Made by a program: the position numbers and the translations under genes
Assembly: GCF_017832355.1 (NCBI RefSeq)
Contig: NZ_JAFIBY010000001.1
Span: 1,116,001-1,180,000, forward strand
Reading direction: 5' to 3'
Origin: Serratia sp. PL17
GTDB taxonomy: Bacteria > Pseudomonadota > Gammaproteobacteria > Enterobacterales > Enterobacteriaceae
Length of the DNA: 64,000 nucleotides
Shown here: positions 8,116 to 17,681 of the stretch, piece by piece
How the letters are laid out: each line of letters starts with the position of its first letter
Numbering within the stretch: the stretch's first letter is position 1
The notes under the pieces: generated by a model
Told to the model about the DNA's origin: nothing
Databases searched by the model: none
The model's input: only the letters and a program-made list of their open reading frames with translations

Positions 8116-8781
8116 CTAATAGTTAACTATGGCGATGGAAAAACCATCCCATCCCTTACTCCCTACGGTCTGCAACGCGGTAGCGCTGAGACGAGGTTCA
8201 TTGGCCATCATGTCAAAAAAGCGCCGTACACCCTGAACCCGCTCGTCACGGCTTGTTGAGTCGGTAACTGCGCCGTCACGTACGACGTTATCGCCGATAA
8301 TCACCGTTCCGGGGCGAGACAACGCCAGCGCCCATCGTAAATAATCAGGATTATTGGGTTTGTCGGCATCAATAAAGATCAGATCGAAAGGGGCTTCTTG
8401 CTGTAATTGCGGCAGGCTGTTGAGCGCCGGTCCGACCTGTAACGCAACACTTTCACTCAGCCCTGCGCGGGCAATATTGTTTCTGGCTATCTCAGCATGG
8501 CGTGGATCGGCCTCCAGCGACACCACTAAGCCGCCCGGTGCTAATGCACGCGCCAACCAAATGGTGCTGTAACCGCCTAAAGTCCCGATCTCCAAAATAC
8601 GCTTGGCATTCACCATCAGGGCAAACAGATGCAGCAATTTGCCCTGATTTGGCGCGACGTCGTGATCGGGTAATCCTGCTGCGCCGTTGGCAGCCAGCGC
8701 CTGCAACAGAGCGTCATCCTGTTCGACCAGTTTGTCGACGAGATAAGCGTCAACCTGCGCCCAGCGGTTATTGTCTTGCAT
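8116..8781 (-). CDS. Class I SAM-dependent O-methyltransferase (family 3, CCoAMT-like)
   Basis: A 221-residue methyltransferase of the catechol/caffeoyl-CoA O-methyltransferase type. The SAM loop is RILEIGTLGGYSTIWLARAL, the acidic SAM contact follows in LVVSLEADPRHAEIARNN, and the metal-ligand region is DLIFIDADKPNNPDYLRWAL with downstream IGDNVVRDGAV. AGGTGA precedes the ATG, which overlaps the end of the MEKHLA gene by 14 bases, indicating translational coupling. The acceptor is unknown; catechol-like compounds are typical. Confidence 0.85.
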   Translation of the reverse strand: MQDNNRWAQVDAYLVDKLVEQDDALLQALAANGAAGLPDHDVAPNQGKLLHLFALMVNAKRILEIGTLGGYSTIWLARALAPGGLVVSLEADPRHAEIARNNIARAGLSESVALQVGPALNSLPQLQQEAPFDLIFIDADKPNNPDYLRWALALSRPGTVIIGDNVVRDGAVTDSTSRDERVQGVRRFFDMMANEPRLSATALQTVGSKGWDGFSIAIVNY

Positions 8782-9256
8782 GGTTCACCTGATGTTGTTG
8801 GCTATACCAGCCCGGCCGGCGTTTGGGTTGCGGCCAGAACAGGGCACCTTGGCCGCCGCCGGGTATTTGCCACACCGCGCAGTCATAAATGGTGAAGGCA
8901 TCACCAAATTTATCCACGCGCAGACCACAATATCCTTGTGCAATCCCTTTCAGCGTGACTTTATCCAGCAATTGCTGACGCTCCGCGCGATCCGCCGGTG
9001 AAGCACTCAGTCGTGAAGGCAGCGCGATAAATTCATCAAAGGAATAGCCAAAGCAGTGCTGAGCACAGTGATTGGCATAGGTAAACAACGGGTCGACGCC
9101 GTCCGCGTGAGCCAACAAGCTGTAAGGCGCTTGCTGATGTAACCAGGCGAGCCGCTCGTCAGCGGCCGCCTGCGGGCCGGGTAATCCATCGCCTGTCCAA
9201 TGGCGGTAAGCGGCGTCAATTTGCTGAATCAGATCAATTTGCACGGAAGATGGCAT
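8768..9256 (-). CDS. MEKHLA-domain (PAS-like) protein
   Basis: A 162-residue protein whose core fits the MEKHLA domain, a PAS-related sensor fold: PLFTYANHCAQHCFGYSFDEFIALPSRLSA, then a helix with QQLLDKVTLKGIAQGYCGLRVDKFG. No catalytic or DNA-binding domain is attached. It is the first gene of the MEKHLA, O-methyltransferase, cupin cluster. The domain presumably senses a small ligand, which is an inference from the fold. Confidence 0.7.
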   Translation of the reverse strand: MPSSVQIDLIQQIDAAYRHWTGDGLPGPQAAADERLAWLHQQAPYSLLAHADGVDPLFTYANHCAQHCFGYSFDEFIALPSRLSASPADRAERQQLLDKVTLKGIAQGYCGLRVDKFGDAFTIYDCAVWQIPGGGQGALFWPQPKRRPGWYSQQHQVNHARQ

Positions 9257-9376
9257 GGCGGCTCCCTTAACGGTCCATTATGGGCAACGAGCTTTCCCAC
9301 TTTCAGTTAAGCAGAAGATCACCGAAGGGGAAAAAAATTGCCACATTAACCCATGTGCGAAGGTCGCCCTGTTGGT

Positions 9377-10570
9377 TTAGCCTCCCGGTAGGCGCTTACG
9401 CTGCGGTAACGAGAGGATGAGATGGGCGATAGCCCCCCCGATAATTCCCCAGAATGCAGAACCCACACCGAGCAATGTCACGCCGGACGCGGTGATCAGG
9501 AAGGCAATCAGTGCGGCATCGCGCTGTCTTTCATCTTGCAGGGCGCGTTGCAAACTGCCTGCGATAGTGCCCAGCAGTGCAAGACCGGCAATGGTATGGA
9601 TGAGTGCCGCAGGTAATGCGCTGAACAGCATGCCGATAACAGCGCCGAATACCCCAGCCAGCAGATAAAACCCACCTGCGGCCACGGCAGCCATATAGCG
9701 ACGCTGTGGATCAGCGTGCACGTCCGGGCCCATGCAGATGGCGGCGGTAATCGCGGCAATACACACCGAAAACCCGCCAAAGGGGGCTAACAGCAGAGCG
9801 ACCAGCGCCGTCCAACTGATCAGTGGTGACGTGGGCACGTTGTAGCCGGCTGCCTTCAGCGTTGCAATGCCCGGGGCGTTTTGTGATGCCATGGTGACAA
9901 CGAAGAACGGGACGCCAATGCCTAATAACGTTGACCAGGTAAAATGCGGTGCAATAAATTCCGGTACGGCGAAAGTCAGTGGTTGTTGTGAAAGGTGAAT
10001 ATTGCCTTGCAGCGCTGCAATCGCCAGTCCGGCCAGCAGCGTCAACACAATCGCATAACGCGCCAAATAGCGGCGGGCGATCAAATACACCAATCCCATG
10101 CCCGCGCTGAGCACGAAATTGACCTGTAATGAGGCGAAGGCGTCGAGTCCAAAGCGCAGGAGGATCCCTGCCAGCATCGCCGCTGAAATAGCCTGGGGAA
10201 TATAATCCATGAGCCGGGCGAACAACCCAGTGACGCCGCACAGCAGGATCAGTCCTGATGCAAAGATAAACACGCCAATGGCTTCGTTGATCGGAGTACC
10301 AGGCAGGCTGGTTACCAGCAGTGCCGCACCGGGAGTCGACCAGGCGGTCAAAATGGGGGTGCGGTAATACAGTGAAAGCCCCAGAGACGTTATCCCCATC
10401 CCCAGGCCTAACATGCTCAGCCAACCGCCGATCTGTAACGGCGTCGCGCCTGCGGCAGCGGCTGCCTGGAAGATAATGGCGGCGGAACTGGTGTAGCCCA
10501 CCAATACCGCTACAAACCCGGCCATAACGGCGGGTAAAGAAAGGTGACGCAGAGAGATGGCAGGGCGCAT
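9377..10570 (-). CDS. ydcO: Benzoate/H+ symporter family inner-membrane transporter YdcO
   Basis: A 397-residue BenE-family permease with about 12 membrane segments, running from LPAVMAGFVAVLVGYTSSAAI to the tail AHLILSLPQRKRLPGG. Family-typical segments are PGAALLVTSLPGTPINEAIG and MASQNAPGIATLKAAGYNVP. The ATG at 10570 is preferred because CCGGAG precedes it and the longer frame crosses an operator. It is divergent from the ydcN regulator, as in E. coli, and the two palindromes between them probably control it. The substrate is not established. Confidence 0.85.
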   Translation of the reverse strand: MRPAISLRHLSLPAVMAGFVAVLVGYTSSAAIIFQAAAAAGATPLQIGGWLSMLGLGMGITSLGLSLYYRTPILTAWSTPGAALLVTSLPGTPINEAIGVFIFASGLILLCGVTGLFARLMDYIPQAISAAMLAGILLRFGLDAFASLQVNFVLSAGMGLVYLIARRYLARYAIVLTLLAGLAIAALQGNIHLSQQPLTFAVPEFIAPHFTWSTLLGIGVPFFVVTMASQNAPGIATLKAAGYNVPTSPLISWTALVALLLAPFGGFSVCIAAITAAICMGPDVHADPQRRYMAAVAAGGFYLLAGVFGAVIGMLFSALPAALIHTIAGLALLGTIAGSLQRALQDERQRDAALIAFLITASGVTLLGVGSAFWGIIGGAIAHLILSLPQRKRLPGG

Positions 10571-10590
10571 AACACACTCCGGCAGCAGTT

Positions 10591-10644
10591 GTGCGTTATA
10601 GCGCACGAGAAGAAATGAGCATAGCATCGTGCGCTATAGCGCAC
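10591..10644. promoter_or_regulatory. Paired palindromic operators between ydcO and ydcN
   Basis: GTGCGCTATAGCGCAC at 10629-10644 is a perfect 16-bp palindrome. GTGCGTTATAGCGCAC at 10591-10606 differs by one base. They lie 38 bp apart, in the divergent promoter region, upstream of the XRE-type regulator gene. Likely the regulator's own binding sites. Confidence 0.75.
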
Positions 10645-10683
10645 AAGTGGCTATAATCAACCGGAATTTCAGGGGAGAAAAAC

Positions 10684-11247
10684 ATGCAGGAACTGTCCAG
10701 TCATCTGGCTCAGACGCTCCGTTCGTTGCGTATGCATCGCGGCTGGAGCCTGGCACAGGCAGCTGAAAACACCGGTGTCAGCAAGGCAATGCTGGGACAG
10801 ATAGAACGCGGCGAATCCAGCCCGACGGTGGCGACACTGTGGAAGATAGCCACGGGCTTTAATGTGGCATTTTCTGCTTTTTTGGAAATATCACCGCTGC
10901 AACAGCAGGCGACGCTCCACCGCTATGGTGACGCGCCGGTGTTTAATCAGAACAGCGCCGATATGCGCGTCGTACCGCTGTTTCCGTTCGATCGTCAACT
11001 GGGCTTTGATATGTTTGTTATCGATCTGGCCCCGGGGGCTCTCAGCGAGTCTTCAGCGCATGAACCGGGGGTGATTGAGCATGTGATTGTCATCAGCGGT
11101 GAACTTGAGTTGGCGGTTGATGGGCAGTGGTATTCGCTGGCGACGGGCGAGGCAATGCGCTTCCAGGCCGATCGCCCCCATGCTTACCGCAATGCCAGCC
11201 AACAGACGGTGCGTATCCACGATCTGATCCACTATCCTAAATTTTGA
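10684..11247 (+). CDS. ydcN: XRE-type regulator with C-terminal cupin, YdcN/SutR-like
   Basis: A 187-residue transcription factor. Residues about 8-62 form a Cro/CI-type helix-turn-helix (SLAQAAENTGVSKAMLGQIERGESSPTVATLWK region). Residues about 105-180 form a cupin sensor domain (HEPGVIEHVIVISGELELAVDG, then SLATGEAMRFQADRPHAY). This architecture and the divergent position beside ydcO match E. coli YdcN (SutR), implicated there in sulfur-utilisation control. It probably binds the two palindromes just upstream and autoregulates. Confidence 0.85.
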   Translation: MQELSSHLAQTLRSLRMHRGWSLAQAAENTGVSKAMLGQIERGESSPTVATLWKIATGFNVAFSAFLEISPLQQQATLHRYGDAPVFNQNSADMRVVPLFPFDRQLGFDMFVIDLAPGALSESSAHEPGVIEHVIVISGELELAVDGQWYSLATGEAMRFQADRPHAYRNASQQTVRIHDLIHYPKF

Positions 11248-11340
11248 CTCAACGGTTGGGGCACAAGCTTTGACTCAGCGTTGTCAAAGACCTACTTTAT
11301 TGAAAATGAGTCTTATTTATCCAAGAGAGGGAGCTTGATT

Positions 11341-13497
11341 TTGACGGTAACTCATCGACGCCAGTTTATTAAACTCAGTGTACAAACCGCAGGAGCCGTA
11401 TTTGCGATGACTTCATTACCCAACAGTATCCGCCTGGCGATGGCGGCAGAAGGGGGCGCTCATCCCACCGATGAATTCCTGTGGCTGGAAGCGTTGCAGG
11501 GCAAGGCCGCCCAGGCGTGGATCAAGCAGGAAAACCAGCGTACCACTGCACGCTTTGCGCAAAGCGCAGCGTTCCAGCAGGTGGAAAAGCAGGTGTTGGA
11601 CATTCTGAACAAAGACAGTCAAATTCCGTGGGTCGCCAAGCGCGGGAATTACTATTACAACTTTTGGCAGGATCAAACCAATCCACGGGGATTATGGCGA
11701 CGGACCACGCTTCAGGAGTACCGCAAAGAAAAACCCGCCTGGGAAACGGTATTGGATATCGACGCACTGGGCAAGGCCGAGGGCAAAGACTGGGTGTTCC
11801 ACGGTTCACAATCACTGGCACCAGAATACCGTTATTGCCTGGTGGAACTGTCACCGGACGGGGGTGACGCCACCGAAATTCGCGAGTTTGATCTGGTCAG
11901 CAAGCAGTTTGTGAAAGATGGCTTTGTCTTGCCTGTGGCGAAAAGCCAGGCGTCGTGGATTGATAAAGACACGCTGTTTGTCGCCACCGATTTTGGCCCA
12001 GGATCGATGACCCAATCCGGCTATGCGCGCATTGCCAAGCGCTGGCAGCGCGGTACACCCTTGAGTGCCGCCCAAATGCTGTATGAAGCGCAACCGCAGG
12101 ACATGGCGGTGTTTGCCTATCACGACCACACGCCGGGGTTTGAACGGAACTACGTGGGCCGTAGCCTGGATTTTTACCGTCGTGAAACCTATCTGCTGAC
12201 CGCGCAAGATCAACAGGTCAAAATTGATATTCCGGCTGACGCCGAGTTCAGCACACATCGCGAATGGTTGTTGATTAAACCGAGCAGTGACTGGGACGTT
12301 GGCGGTGTGCGTTATCCCTCCGGTTCACTGCTGGCGGCGCATTTCGATGATTATTTAGCGGGCAAGCGTGAGCTGACGGCATTATTCACCCCGACGGCTC
12401 AGGCTGCGCTGAGTGGTTACAGCGCCACGCGCGATCATTTGATCCTCAGTATCATGGACAACGTGGTCAACCGACTGGAAGTGCTGACGCCGCAGGGCAC
12501 CACCTGGCAACGCAAGCCGCTGGGCAAGCCTGGTACGATCAGCACCATTTCAGCCGGCGGTATTGATGATGAAACCAATGATTATTTCCTGACCATCAGC
12601 GGTTTCCTGCAGCCAACCTCACTGTATCTGGGTAATCTTGATGGCGCTGAGGCAGAACTGCTCAAGCAGGGGCCACAAGACTTTGATGCCAGCGGCTATC
12701 AGGTCAGCCAGCATTTCACTGCCTCTAAAGACGGGACGCAGGTGCCGTATTTCCAGATAGCCGCCAAGGGCATCAAATTAGACGGCAGCAACCCAACGTT
12801 GCTGTACGGCTATGGCGGATTTGAAGTGTCGTTATTACCGGGCTACCTGGGGGCCAAGGCGCCGACCTGGCTTGAGCGCGGCGGCGTGTATGTGGTGGCG
12901 AATATCCGCGGCGGGGGCGAATATGGCCCCGCCTGGCATCAGGCGGCGCTAAAACAAAACCGCCACCGTGCTTACGAAGATTTTGCCGCCGTGGCACAGG
13001 ATTTGATTGCGCGGAAAGTGACGTCGTCACAGCACCTGGGTGCCCGTGGCGGCAGCAATGGTGGGTTACTGGTGGGCAATATGCTGACACTTTACCCGCA
13101 GTTGTTCGGGTGTATTGTCTGCGAAGTGCCGCTGCTTGATATGCAACGCTATACCCAGCTGTCTGCGGGTGCATCATGGATTGCTGAATACGGCGACCCA
13201 AGCAAACCTGAAGAGTGGGCCTATATCAAAACATTCTCGCCTTACCACAACATTAAGGCTGATGTGGCCTACCCGCCGGTGTTGTTTTACACCGCCACCA
13301 GTGACGACCGGGTTAACCCATCCCATGCGCGTAAGATGGCGGCACGCATGCAGAAGATGGGCTACCAGCAGGTCTACTTCTATGAAAATACCGAAGGTGG
13401 GCACAGTGCGGCGGCGGATAAAAAACAATCCGCGTTTCATGGGGCATTGGTCAGCGAGTTCATGTGGACTAATCTGAGCGGCAAATCTTCGGTCTGA
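11341..13497 (+). CDS. Tat-exported prolyl oligopeptidase family serine peptidase (S9A)
   Basis: A 718-residue two-domain peptidase. The best start is TTG at 11341, seven bases after AGAGGGAG; it yields MTVTHRRQFIKLSVQTAG, a twin-arginine signal ending at about AMAAEGG. An upstream in-frame TTG at 11281 would bury the signal. Residues about 50-430 form the beta-propeller; the C-terminal alpha/beta hydrolase carries Ser572 in RGGSNGGLLVGN, Asp in TSDDRVNPSHA and His in EGGHSAAAD. It cleaves proline-containing peptides, presumably in the periplasm. It follows ydcN by about 90 bases and ends at a strong terminator. Confidence 0.88.
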   Translation: MTVTHRRQFIKLSVQTAGAVFAMTSLPNSIRLAMAAEGGAHPTDEFLWLEALQGKAAQAWIKQENQRTTARFAQSAAFQQVEKQVLDILNKDSQIPWVAKRGNYYYNFWQDQTNPRGLWRRTTLQEYRKEKPAWETVLDIDALGKAEGKDWVFHGSQSLAPEYRYCLVELSPDGGDATEIREFDLVSKQFVKDGFVLPVAKSQASWIDKDTLFVATDFGPGSMTQSGYARIAKRWQRGTPLSAAQMLYEAQPQDMAVFAYHDHTPGFERNYVGRSLDFYRRETYLLTAQDQQVKIDIPADAEFSTHREWLLIKPSSDWDVGGVRYPSGSLLAAHFDDYLAGKRELTALFTPTAQAALSGYSATRDHLILSIMDNVVNRLEVLTPQGTTWQRKPLGKPGTISTISAGGIDDETNDYFLTISGFLQPTSLYLGNLDGAEAELLKQGPQDFDASGYQVSQHFTASKDGTQVPYFQIAAKGIKLDGSNPTLLYGYGGFEVSLLPGYLGAKAPTWLERGGVYVVANIRGGGEYGPAWHQAALKQNRHRAYEDFAAVAQDLIARKVTSSQHLGARGGSNGGLLVGNMLTLYPQLFGCIVCEVPLLDMQRYTQLSAGASWIAEYGDPSKPEEWAYIKTFSPYHNIKADVAYPPVLFYTATSDDRVNPSHARKMAARMQKMGYQQVYFYENTEGGHSAAADKKQSAFHGALVSEFMWTNLSGKSSV

Positions 13498-13516
13498 ATC
13501 ACCAACGACGCGGTAT

Positions 13517-13554
13517 AAAAAAAAGCCGGTGCAAATTATTGCCCCGGCTTTTTT
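13517..13554. terminator. Bidirectional terminator between the prolyl oligopeptidase and dtpA
   Basis: AAAAAAGCCGG pairs with CCGGCTTTTTT around a loop of about 14 bases. A/T runs on both sides fit the two convergent stops. Confidence 0.85.
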
Positions 13555-13578
13555 ACGATTGGAAACCGTCGTCAGCGA

Positions 13579-15099
13579 TTAATTGGCTGCAGCGGCAGCC
13601 TGCGCTTTCTTGTTGGTATCTTCTGCGGTGTCCAGCGTCATGCGATACAGCTTCGGCGCCGTCAGCATCATCAGGATGGCGATCACGGCGGTAGCAATAC
13701 CAATTTGCATAAACACGTGGCTGTAGATAGCCAGTGACGCGTGGGCGTCGTTGACGTCGCTTGGCACAGCGGTCAGACCTGCGACTTTACCGGCAATCAG
13801 CGCAGCAGCGGCGGTGGTCAGGAACCAGGAGCCCATGATAAAGCCCATCAGGCGCTGTGGAACCAACTGAGCGACCATTGCAAGGCCCAGGCCGGAGATC
13901 ATCAGCTCACCGATGCTCTGCAGTGCATAGCTCAGGATCAGCCAGTTAACCGAAACGATACCCTGTTCGTTGGCGAAGCTGGCGCCCCAAGGCAGCACCA
14001 GGAAGGCACCGGAGCACAGGATCATACCGAAAGCGAACTTGTGCGGCATTGGCAGACGGTCGCCCATCTTGTTATACAGCGCCGCCAGAATTGGGCTGGC
14101 CAGCATGATCCAGAACGGGTTCAGCGCCTGATACTGTTCAGGTTCAAAGGCAATGCCCAGGATGTTGTGCTCAACATTATGGATGGCGAAGAAATTCAGC
14201 GAGGTTGGCATCTGGCTGTACAACACGAAGAACACCACCGCTTCCAGCATCAGCAGGAAGGCGACGATCATCTTGCGGCGTGCGGCACCGTGCAGCGCAA
14301 AAGTTTCTTTGGCGAACACAATGACGATACCGATGGAAACGATAGCCAGTGCCCAGCGTGCAATAATCTGGTTGTGCAGCAGCCAGCTGGAAATAGCGAC
14401 CAGCGCGACCACACCAACCAATACCATCAGCAGTTTTTTCACCTGCAGCGGTTTAAAGTCAGGCTTGGATCCCTGATTTTTTACCCATTTATTGCACATC
14501 ATAAAGTTGACCAGGGTGATCAACATACCCACTACGCTCAGAGAGAACGCCACGCTCCAGCCATATTTGGCTGCCAGCCATGGCGTTGCCAGCATAGAGA
14601 AGAAGGAACCGATGTTCACCGACATATAGTACATGGTGAAAGCGCCATCGAGACGCGGGTCGTCTTTCTCATAGCAGGTTGACAGCAAGGAGGATGGGTT
14701 AGCCTTGAACAGGCCACTGCCCACGGCGATAGTCGCCATACCCAGATAGACCCAGAAGATGTCGTGGCCAGAGTAAGCCACCATGGCGTAGCCGATAGCC
14801 AGCACCAGTGCACCCAACACGATTACGCGTTTGGAGCCCAGCACTTTATCCCCAAGCCAGCCGCCGATGGCGACAAAGCCATAGACCAGTGCACTGAAGG
14901 AGGAGAACAGGGTAATGGAGTCGGCTTCACTCAGGCCAAGCATTTTGACCAGGTAAACCGCCATGATGCCTTGCAGGCCGTAATAACCAAAACGTTCCCA
15001 AAGCTCGATCGAGAAGATCAGATAAAACGCCTTAGGCTGTTTGAACGCGTTCAAACTGACGCTTTCAGGGTGTTTGCTGTTGTTGTTTGCTGTTGACAC
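13579..15099 (-). CDS. dtpA: Dipeptide and tripeptide permease A
   Basis: A proton-coupled oligopeptide transporter (POT/PTR family) of 506 residues in the inner membrane. The core is nearly that of E. coli Dtp[21 protein letters not shown] leads into the POT ExxER-type motif [11 protein letters not shown], then [22 protein letters not shown] and [19 protein letters not shown]. The start is taken as GTG at 15097-15099 ([10 protein letters not shown]), with AGAGGTACCA before it; a longer ATG frame adds 17 residues not found in E. coli. Imports di- and tripeptides. In E. coli it is OmpR-dependent. Confidence 0.93.
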   Translation of the reverse strand: MSTANNNSKHPESVSLNAFKQPKAFYLIFSIELWERFGYYGLQGIMAVYLVKMLGLSEADSITLFSSFSALVYGFVAIGGWLGDKVLGSKRVIVLGALVLAIGYAMVAYSGHDIFWVYLGMATIAVGSGLFKANPSSLLSTCYEKDDPRLDGAFTMYYMSVNIGSFFSMLATPWLAAKYGWSVAFSLSVVGMLITLVNFMMCNKWVKNQGSKPDFKPLQVKKLLMVLVGVVALVAISSWLLHNQIIARWALAIVSIGIVIVFAKETFALHGAARRKMIVAFLLMLEAVVFFVLYSQMPTSLNFFAIHNVEHNILGIAFEPEQYQALNPFWIMLASPILAALYNKMGDRLPMPHKFAFGMILCSGAFLVLPWGASFANEQGIVSVNWLILSYALQSIGELMISGLGLAMVAQLVPQRLMGFIMGSWFLTTAAAALIAGKVAGLTAVPSDVNDAHASLAIYSHVFMQIGIATAVIAILMMLTAPKLYRMTLDTAEDTNKKAQAAAAAN

Positions 15100-15706
15100 T
15101 GGTACCTCTGATTTTTCACTGCCCCGTCCCAGAGAGACGAGAAATTGCAAAAGGTGATGCAGGACTGCATCCTTCTGCGTTGTTATAGGATGGGATGACG
15201 GCGGTTAATGTTCACTATCTTTGTCAGCGAGGCAAGGTGTTTGTCATATCCTGTTACATATAACGTTCGCGAAGTGAAACAACCATGTTGCAAATGTTAT
15301 GCAGCATTAACTTTCGACTTTATTTGCTTTGCCGAGTTTTTGTTTTGATTAAAAGCTATACGGAATTTAAACAGTGATATATTCTGCTGAATTGGATTTT
15401 GACGGTTCATATCAACAGGTGGGGTGATTAATCCATTGGATTGTTGTGCATATGGTGGGTTTTGTAAAATTATAGAAATTTAGGAAAACAGGGCTGGCGC
15501 TTGTGACGGTAATGTGATCTTTAAAACGTGAGGTTTGCCGCAATTTTTGACTAATTTTTCGCTTGAAAATAAGCGGGAAGTGCGTTTTCCACTGAAATCC
15601 TCGATAAGACCAAGGTTACTGCTGTTTGATATCACATTTCTGATAAAAAATAGCTCGATGGTATCGGGGGGATGAGGGACGGGCGCAATGTTGGCGCCCA
15701 ACAGGA
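15100..15706 (-). promoter_or_regulatory. AT-rich upstream region of dtpA; no gene seen
   Basis: About 600 bases between nth and dtpA, clearly more AT-rich than its surroundings. A 73-codon frame at 15480-15701 has no recognisable features and is probably chance. Segments TGTAACA and TGTTTCAC around 15245-15285 (minus strand) loosely resemble OmpR targets, which would suit dtpA, but this is weak. The hairpin GGGCGCAATGTTGGCGCCC at 15681-15699 sits just after the nth stop and may end the rsx-nth transcript. Confidence 0.4.
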
Positions 15707-16348
15707 TCAGGCGTCGGGATAAACCTTCTCTTTAAACTCACAGAGATCTTCAATGATGCAGGAACCGCAGCGCGGTTTACGTGCAATGCAGGTGTAGCGG
15801 CCGTGCAGAATCAGCCAGTGATGACAATCAACCTTAAATTCTGCGGGCACGACCTTTAATAGCTTCTCTTCAACCAGATCCACATTCTTGCCTGGCGCAA
15901 AATGCGTGCGGTTGCAGACGCGGAAGATATGGGTATCTACGGCAATGGTTGGCCAGCCAAAGGCCGTATTAAGCACCACGTTAGCCGTTTTTCGGCCAAC
16001 GCCGGGCAGGGCCTCTAACGCGGCGCGATCTTCCGGCACTTCACCGTTGTGCAGCTCCAGCAGCATGCGACAGGTTTTGATCACGTTCTCAGCCTTGCTG
16101 TTAAACAGGCCGATGGTCTTGATATAGTTTTTAACGCCGTCAACGCCTAATGCCAGCATCGCCGCCGGCGTATTGGCGACCGGATAAAGCTTGGCGGTCG
16201 CTTTATTAACGCTGACATCGGTAGCCTGTGCGGAAAGTAGCACGGAGATCAACAGTTCAAACGGCGTGGTGTACACCAGTTCGGTGGTCGGCTGCGGGTT
16301 GTTGTCGCGCAGCCGGGTAAGAATTTCCAGCCGTTTCTGCTTGTTCAT
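15707..16348 (-). CDS. nth: Endonuclease III
   Basis: DNA glycosylase/AP lyase that removes oxidised pyrimidines in base-excision repair; 213 residues, full length. The helix-hairpin-helix is LEALPGVGRKTANVVL, containing the catalytic lysine. The catalytic aspartate is in TIAVDTHIFRVCNR. The C-terminal iron-sulfur loop CIARKPRCGSCIIEDLC has the C-x6-C-x2-C-x5-C spacing. The start overlaps the rsxE stop by one base, so it is the last gene of the rsx transcript. Confidence 0.96.
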   Translation of the reverse strand: MNKQKRLEILTRLRDNNPQPTTELVYTTPFELLISVLLSAQATDVSVNKATAKLYPVANTPAAMLALGVDGVKNYIKTIGLFNSKAENVIKTCRMLLELHNGEVPEDRAALEALPGVGRKTANVVLNTAFGWPTIAVDTHIFRVCNRTHFAPGKNVDLVEEKLLKVVPAEFKVDCHHWLILHGRYTCIARKPRCGSCIIEDLCEFKEKVYPDA

Positions 16349-17046
16349 TATGCTTTCTCTGCCTGTCCTTGTCCCAGCACCGCTTCGGTGGTTAACGCTT
16401 TCGCCGTGCGTGCTTTCATCCGTTCATCAATCAGGTATTTTACGGCCAGCAACAATCCCAACCCGATGAAGGCGCCGGGTGGCAGCATAGCCAGCAGGAA
16501 AGGGCTGTCGAAGTGAACGACTTCAATGCGCAATACTTTGGCCCAGCTCCCCAACAGCATATCGGCGCCGTCGAACAGGGTACCGTTGCCCAGGAGTTCA
16601 CGCATGGCACCCAGAGTAACCATCACACCGGTAGCGCCCAGGCCAATCGCCAAACCATCCAGCGCGGATAGGCCAATCGGTTTTTTAGAGGCTACCGCTT
16701 CAGCACGGCCGACCACGATACAGTTGGTGACGATCAACGGAATAAAGATCCCCAACGACTGATACAGGCCGAAGGCATAGGCGTTGATCAGCATTTGTAC
16801 GATGCTCACGGCTGCGGCAATGATCATTACGTAAATCGGGATACGCACTTCATTTGGCACCCAGCGGCGCACGGCTGAAATGGATCCGTTGGTCAGCGTC
16901 AATACCAGGGTGGTTGCCAGCCCAAGCCCAAGGGCATTGGTCACGGTGGAGGTCACGGCCAACAGTGGGCACATCCCCAGCAATTGCACCAGGGCGGAGT
17001 TGTTTTTCCACAACCCTTGGACAATCAGATCTTTGGCTTCACTCAT
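16348..17046 (-). CDS. rsxE: Electron transport complex subunit RsxE
   Basis: Integral membrane subunit of the Rsx/Rnf complex, 232 residues with about six membrane segments, beginning [30 protein letters not shown]. The family signatures [11 protein letters not shown] and [14 protein letters not shown] are clear; the conserved Cys residues in these two half-motifs correspond to the paired NqrD/NqrE-type cysteines. It is homologous to RsxA later in the locus. It overlaps rsxG by four bases. In E. coli, Rsx reduces SoxR and switches off the SoxRS response. Confidence 0.95.
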   Translation of the reverse strand: MSEAKDLIVQGLWKNNSALVQLLGMCPLLAVTSTVTNALGLGLATTLVLTLTNGSISAVRRWVPNEVRIPIYVMIIAAAVSIVQMLINAYAFGLYQSLGIFIPLIVTNCIVVGRAEAVASKKPIGLSALDGLAIGLGATGVMVTLGAMRELLGNGTLFDGADMLLGSWAKVLRIEVVHFDSPFLLAMLPPGAFIGLGLLLAVKYLIDERMKARTAKALTTEAVLGQGQAEKA

Positions 17047-17675
17047 TCGCTGGCTCCACAGGCAGGTAAGCTATCAAGTTTAGGCGGCAGCGTTTCCATA
17101 TACAATGCCGTGCGGCGAACGGCGTTGACCACTGCGCGTGGGGTGATGGTGGCACCGGTGAATTGATCGAACATACCGCCGTCCTTCTTCACCGCCCAGC
17201 GTTTATCGTCTGGGCCTTCAATTTTTTTGCCGCTGAAGAACGAGATCCAATTCGAGATACGTAATTCAATTTTATCGCCCAGTCCTGGGGTTTCATGGTG
17301 TTCGACCACACGAGTGCCCAGCACGGTGCCGCTGAAATCAGCCCCGACCAGCAGCTGAATCGCGCCGGAATAGCCGTCCGGGGCGGTGGTTTCTACCGCG
17401 GCCGCGGTGGGCTGACCGTTTTTGCGCGCCAGGTACAATCGATGCGGGGCACCATTACCCAGTGCCGGATCGCTGATCAGGAAACACTCGGTTTGCATGT
17501 TGTTGTCGTAGTGTTCAGGCGGAACCACCTGGTCAAGCAGCGCCTTTTGCTGCAAGGCCGCCTGGTGGGCGATGGTTTTCTGCGTCAGACTATGCACCAC
17601 AGCGGTCAGGCCGGTGGTCACTGCGGCAAACACCGCCAGCGTGGTGCCATGCTTTCTCATTGAATTAAGCATCAT
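17043..17675 (-). CDS. rsxG: Electron transport complex subunit RsxG
   Basis: FMN-binding subunit, 210 residues, anchored by one N-terminal membrane segment ([20 protein letters not shown]). The FMN is attached covalently to a threonine in the S/TGAT motif, here [12 protein letters not shown] near the C-terminus. [21 protein letters not shown] and [13 protein letters not shown] are typical. Starts six bases beyond the rsxD stop and overlaps rsxE, so co-translated with both. Confidence 0.95.
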   Translation of the reverse strand: MMLNSMRKHGTTLAVFAAVTTGLTAVVHSLTQKTIAHQAALQQKALLDQVVPPEHYDNNMQTECFLISDPALGNGAPHRLYLARKNGQPTAAAVETTAPDGYSGAIQLLVGADFSGTVLGTRVVEHHETPGLGDKIELRISNWISFFSGKKIEGPDDKRWAVKKDGGMFDQFTGATITPRAVVNAVRRTALYMETLPPKLDSLPACGASE

Positions 17676-17681
17676 GGCTCC

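Noticed and set aside
9711-10577. 288-codon minus-strand frame overlapping ydcO
   Set aside because: It is an alternative frame of the ydcO transporter gene and lacks any family features.
13741-14682. 313-codon plus-strand open frame inside dtpA
   Set aside because: Composition is His/Gln-rich as expected from antisense of a membrane-protein gene, with no domain; dtpA is certain on the other strand.
15480-15701. 73-codon minus-strand frame in the dtpA upstream region
   Set aside because: No ribosome site, AT-biased composition and no recognisable features; treated as non-coding.
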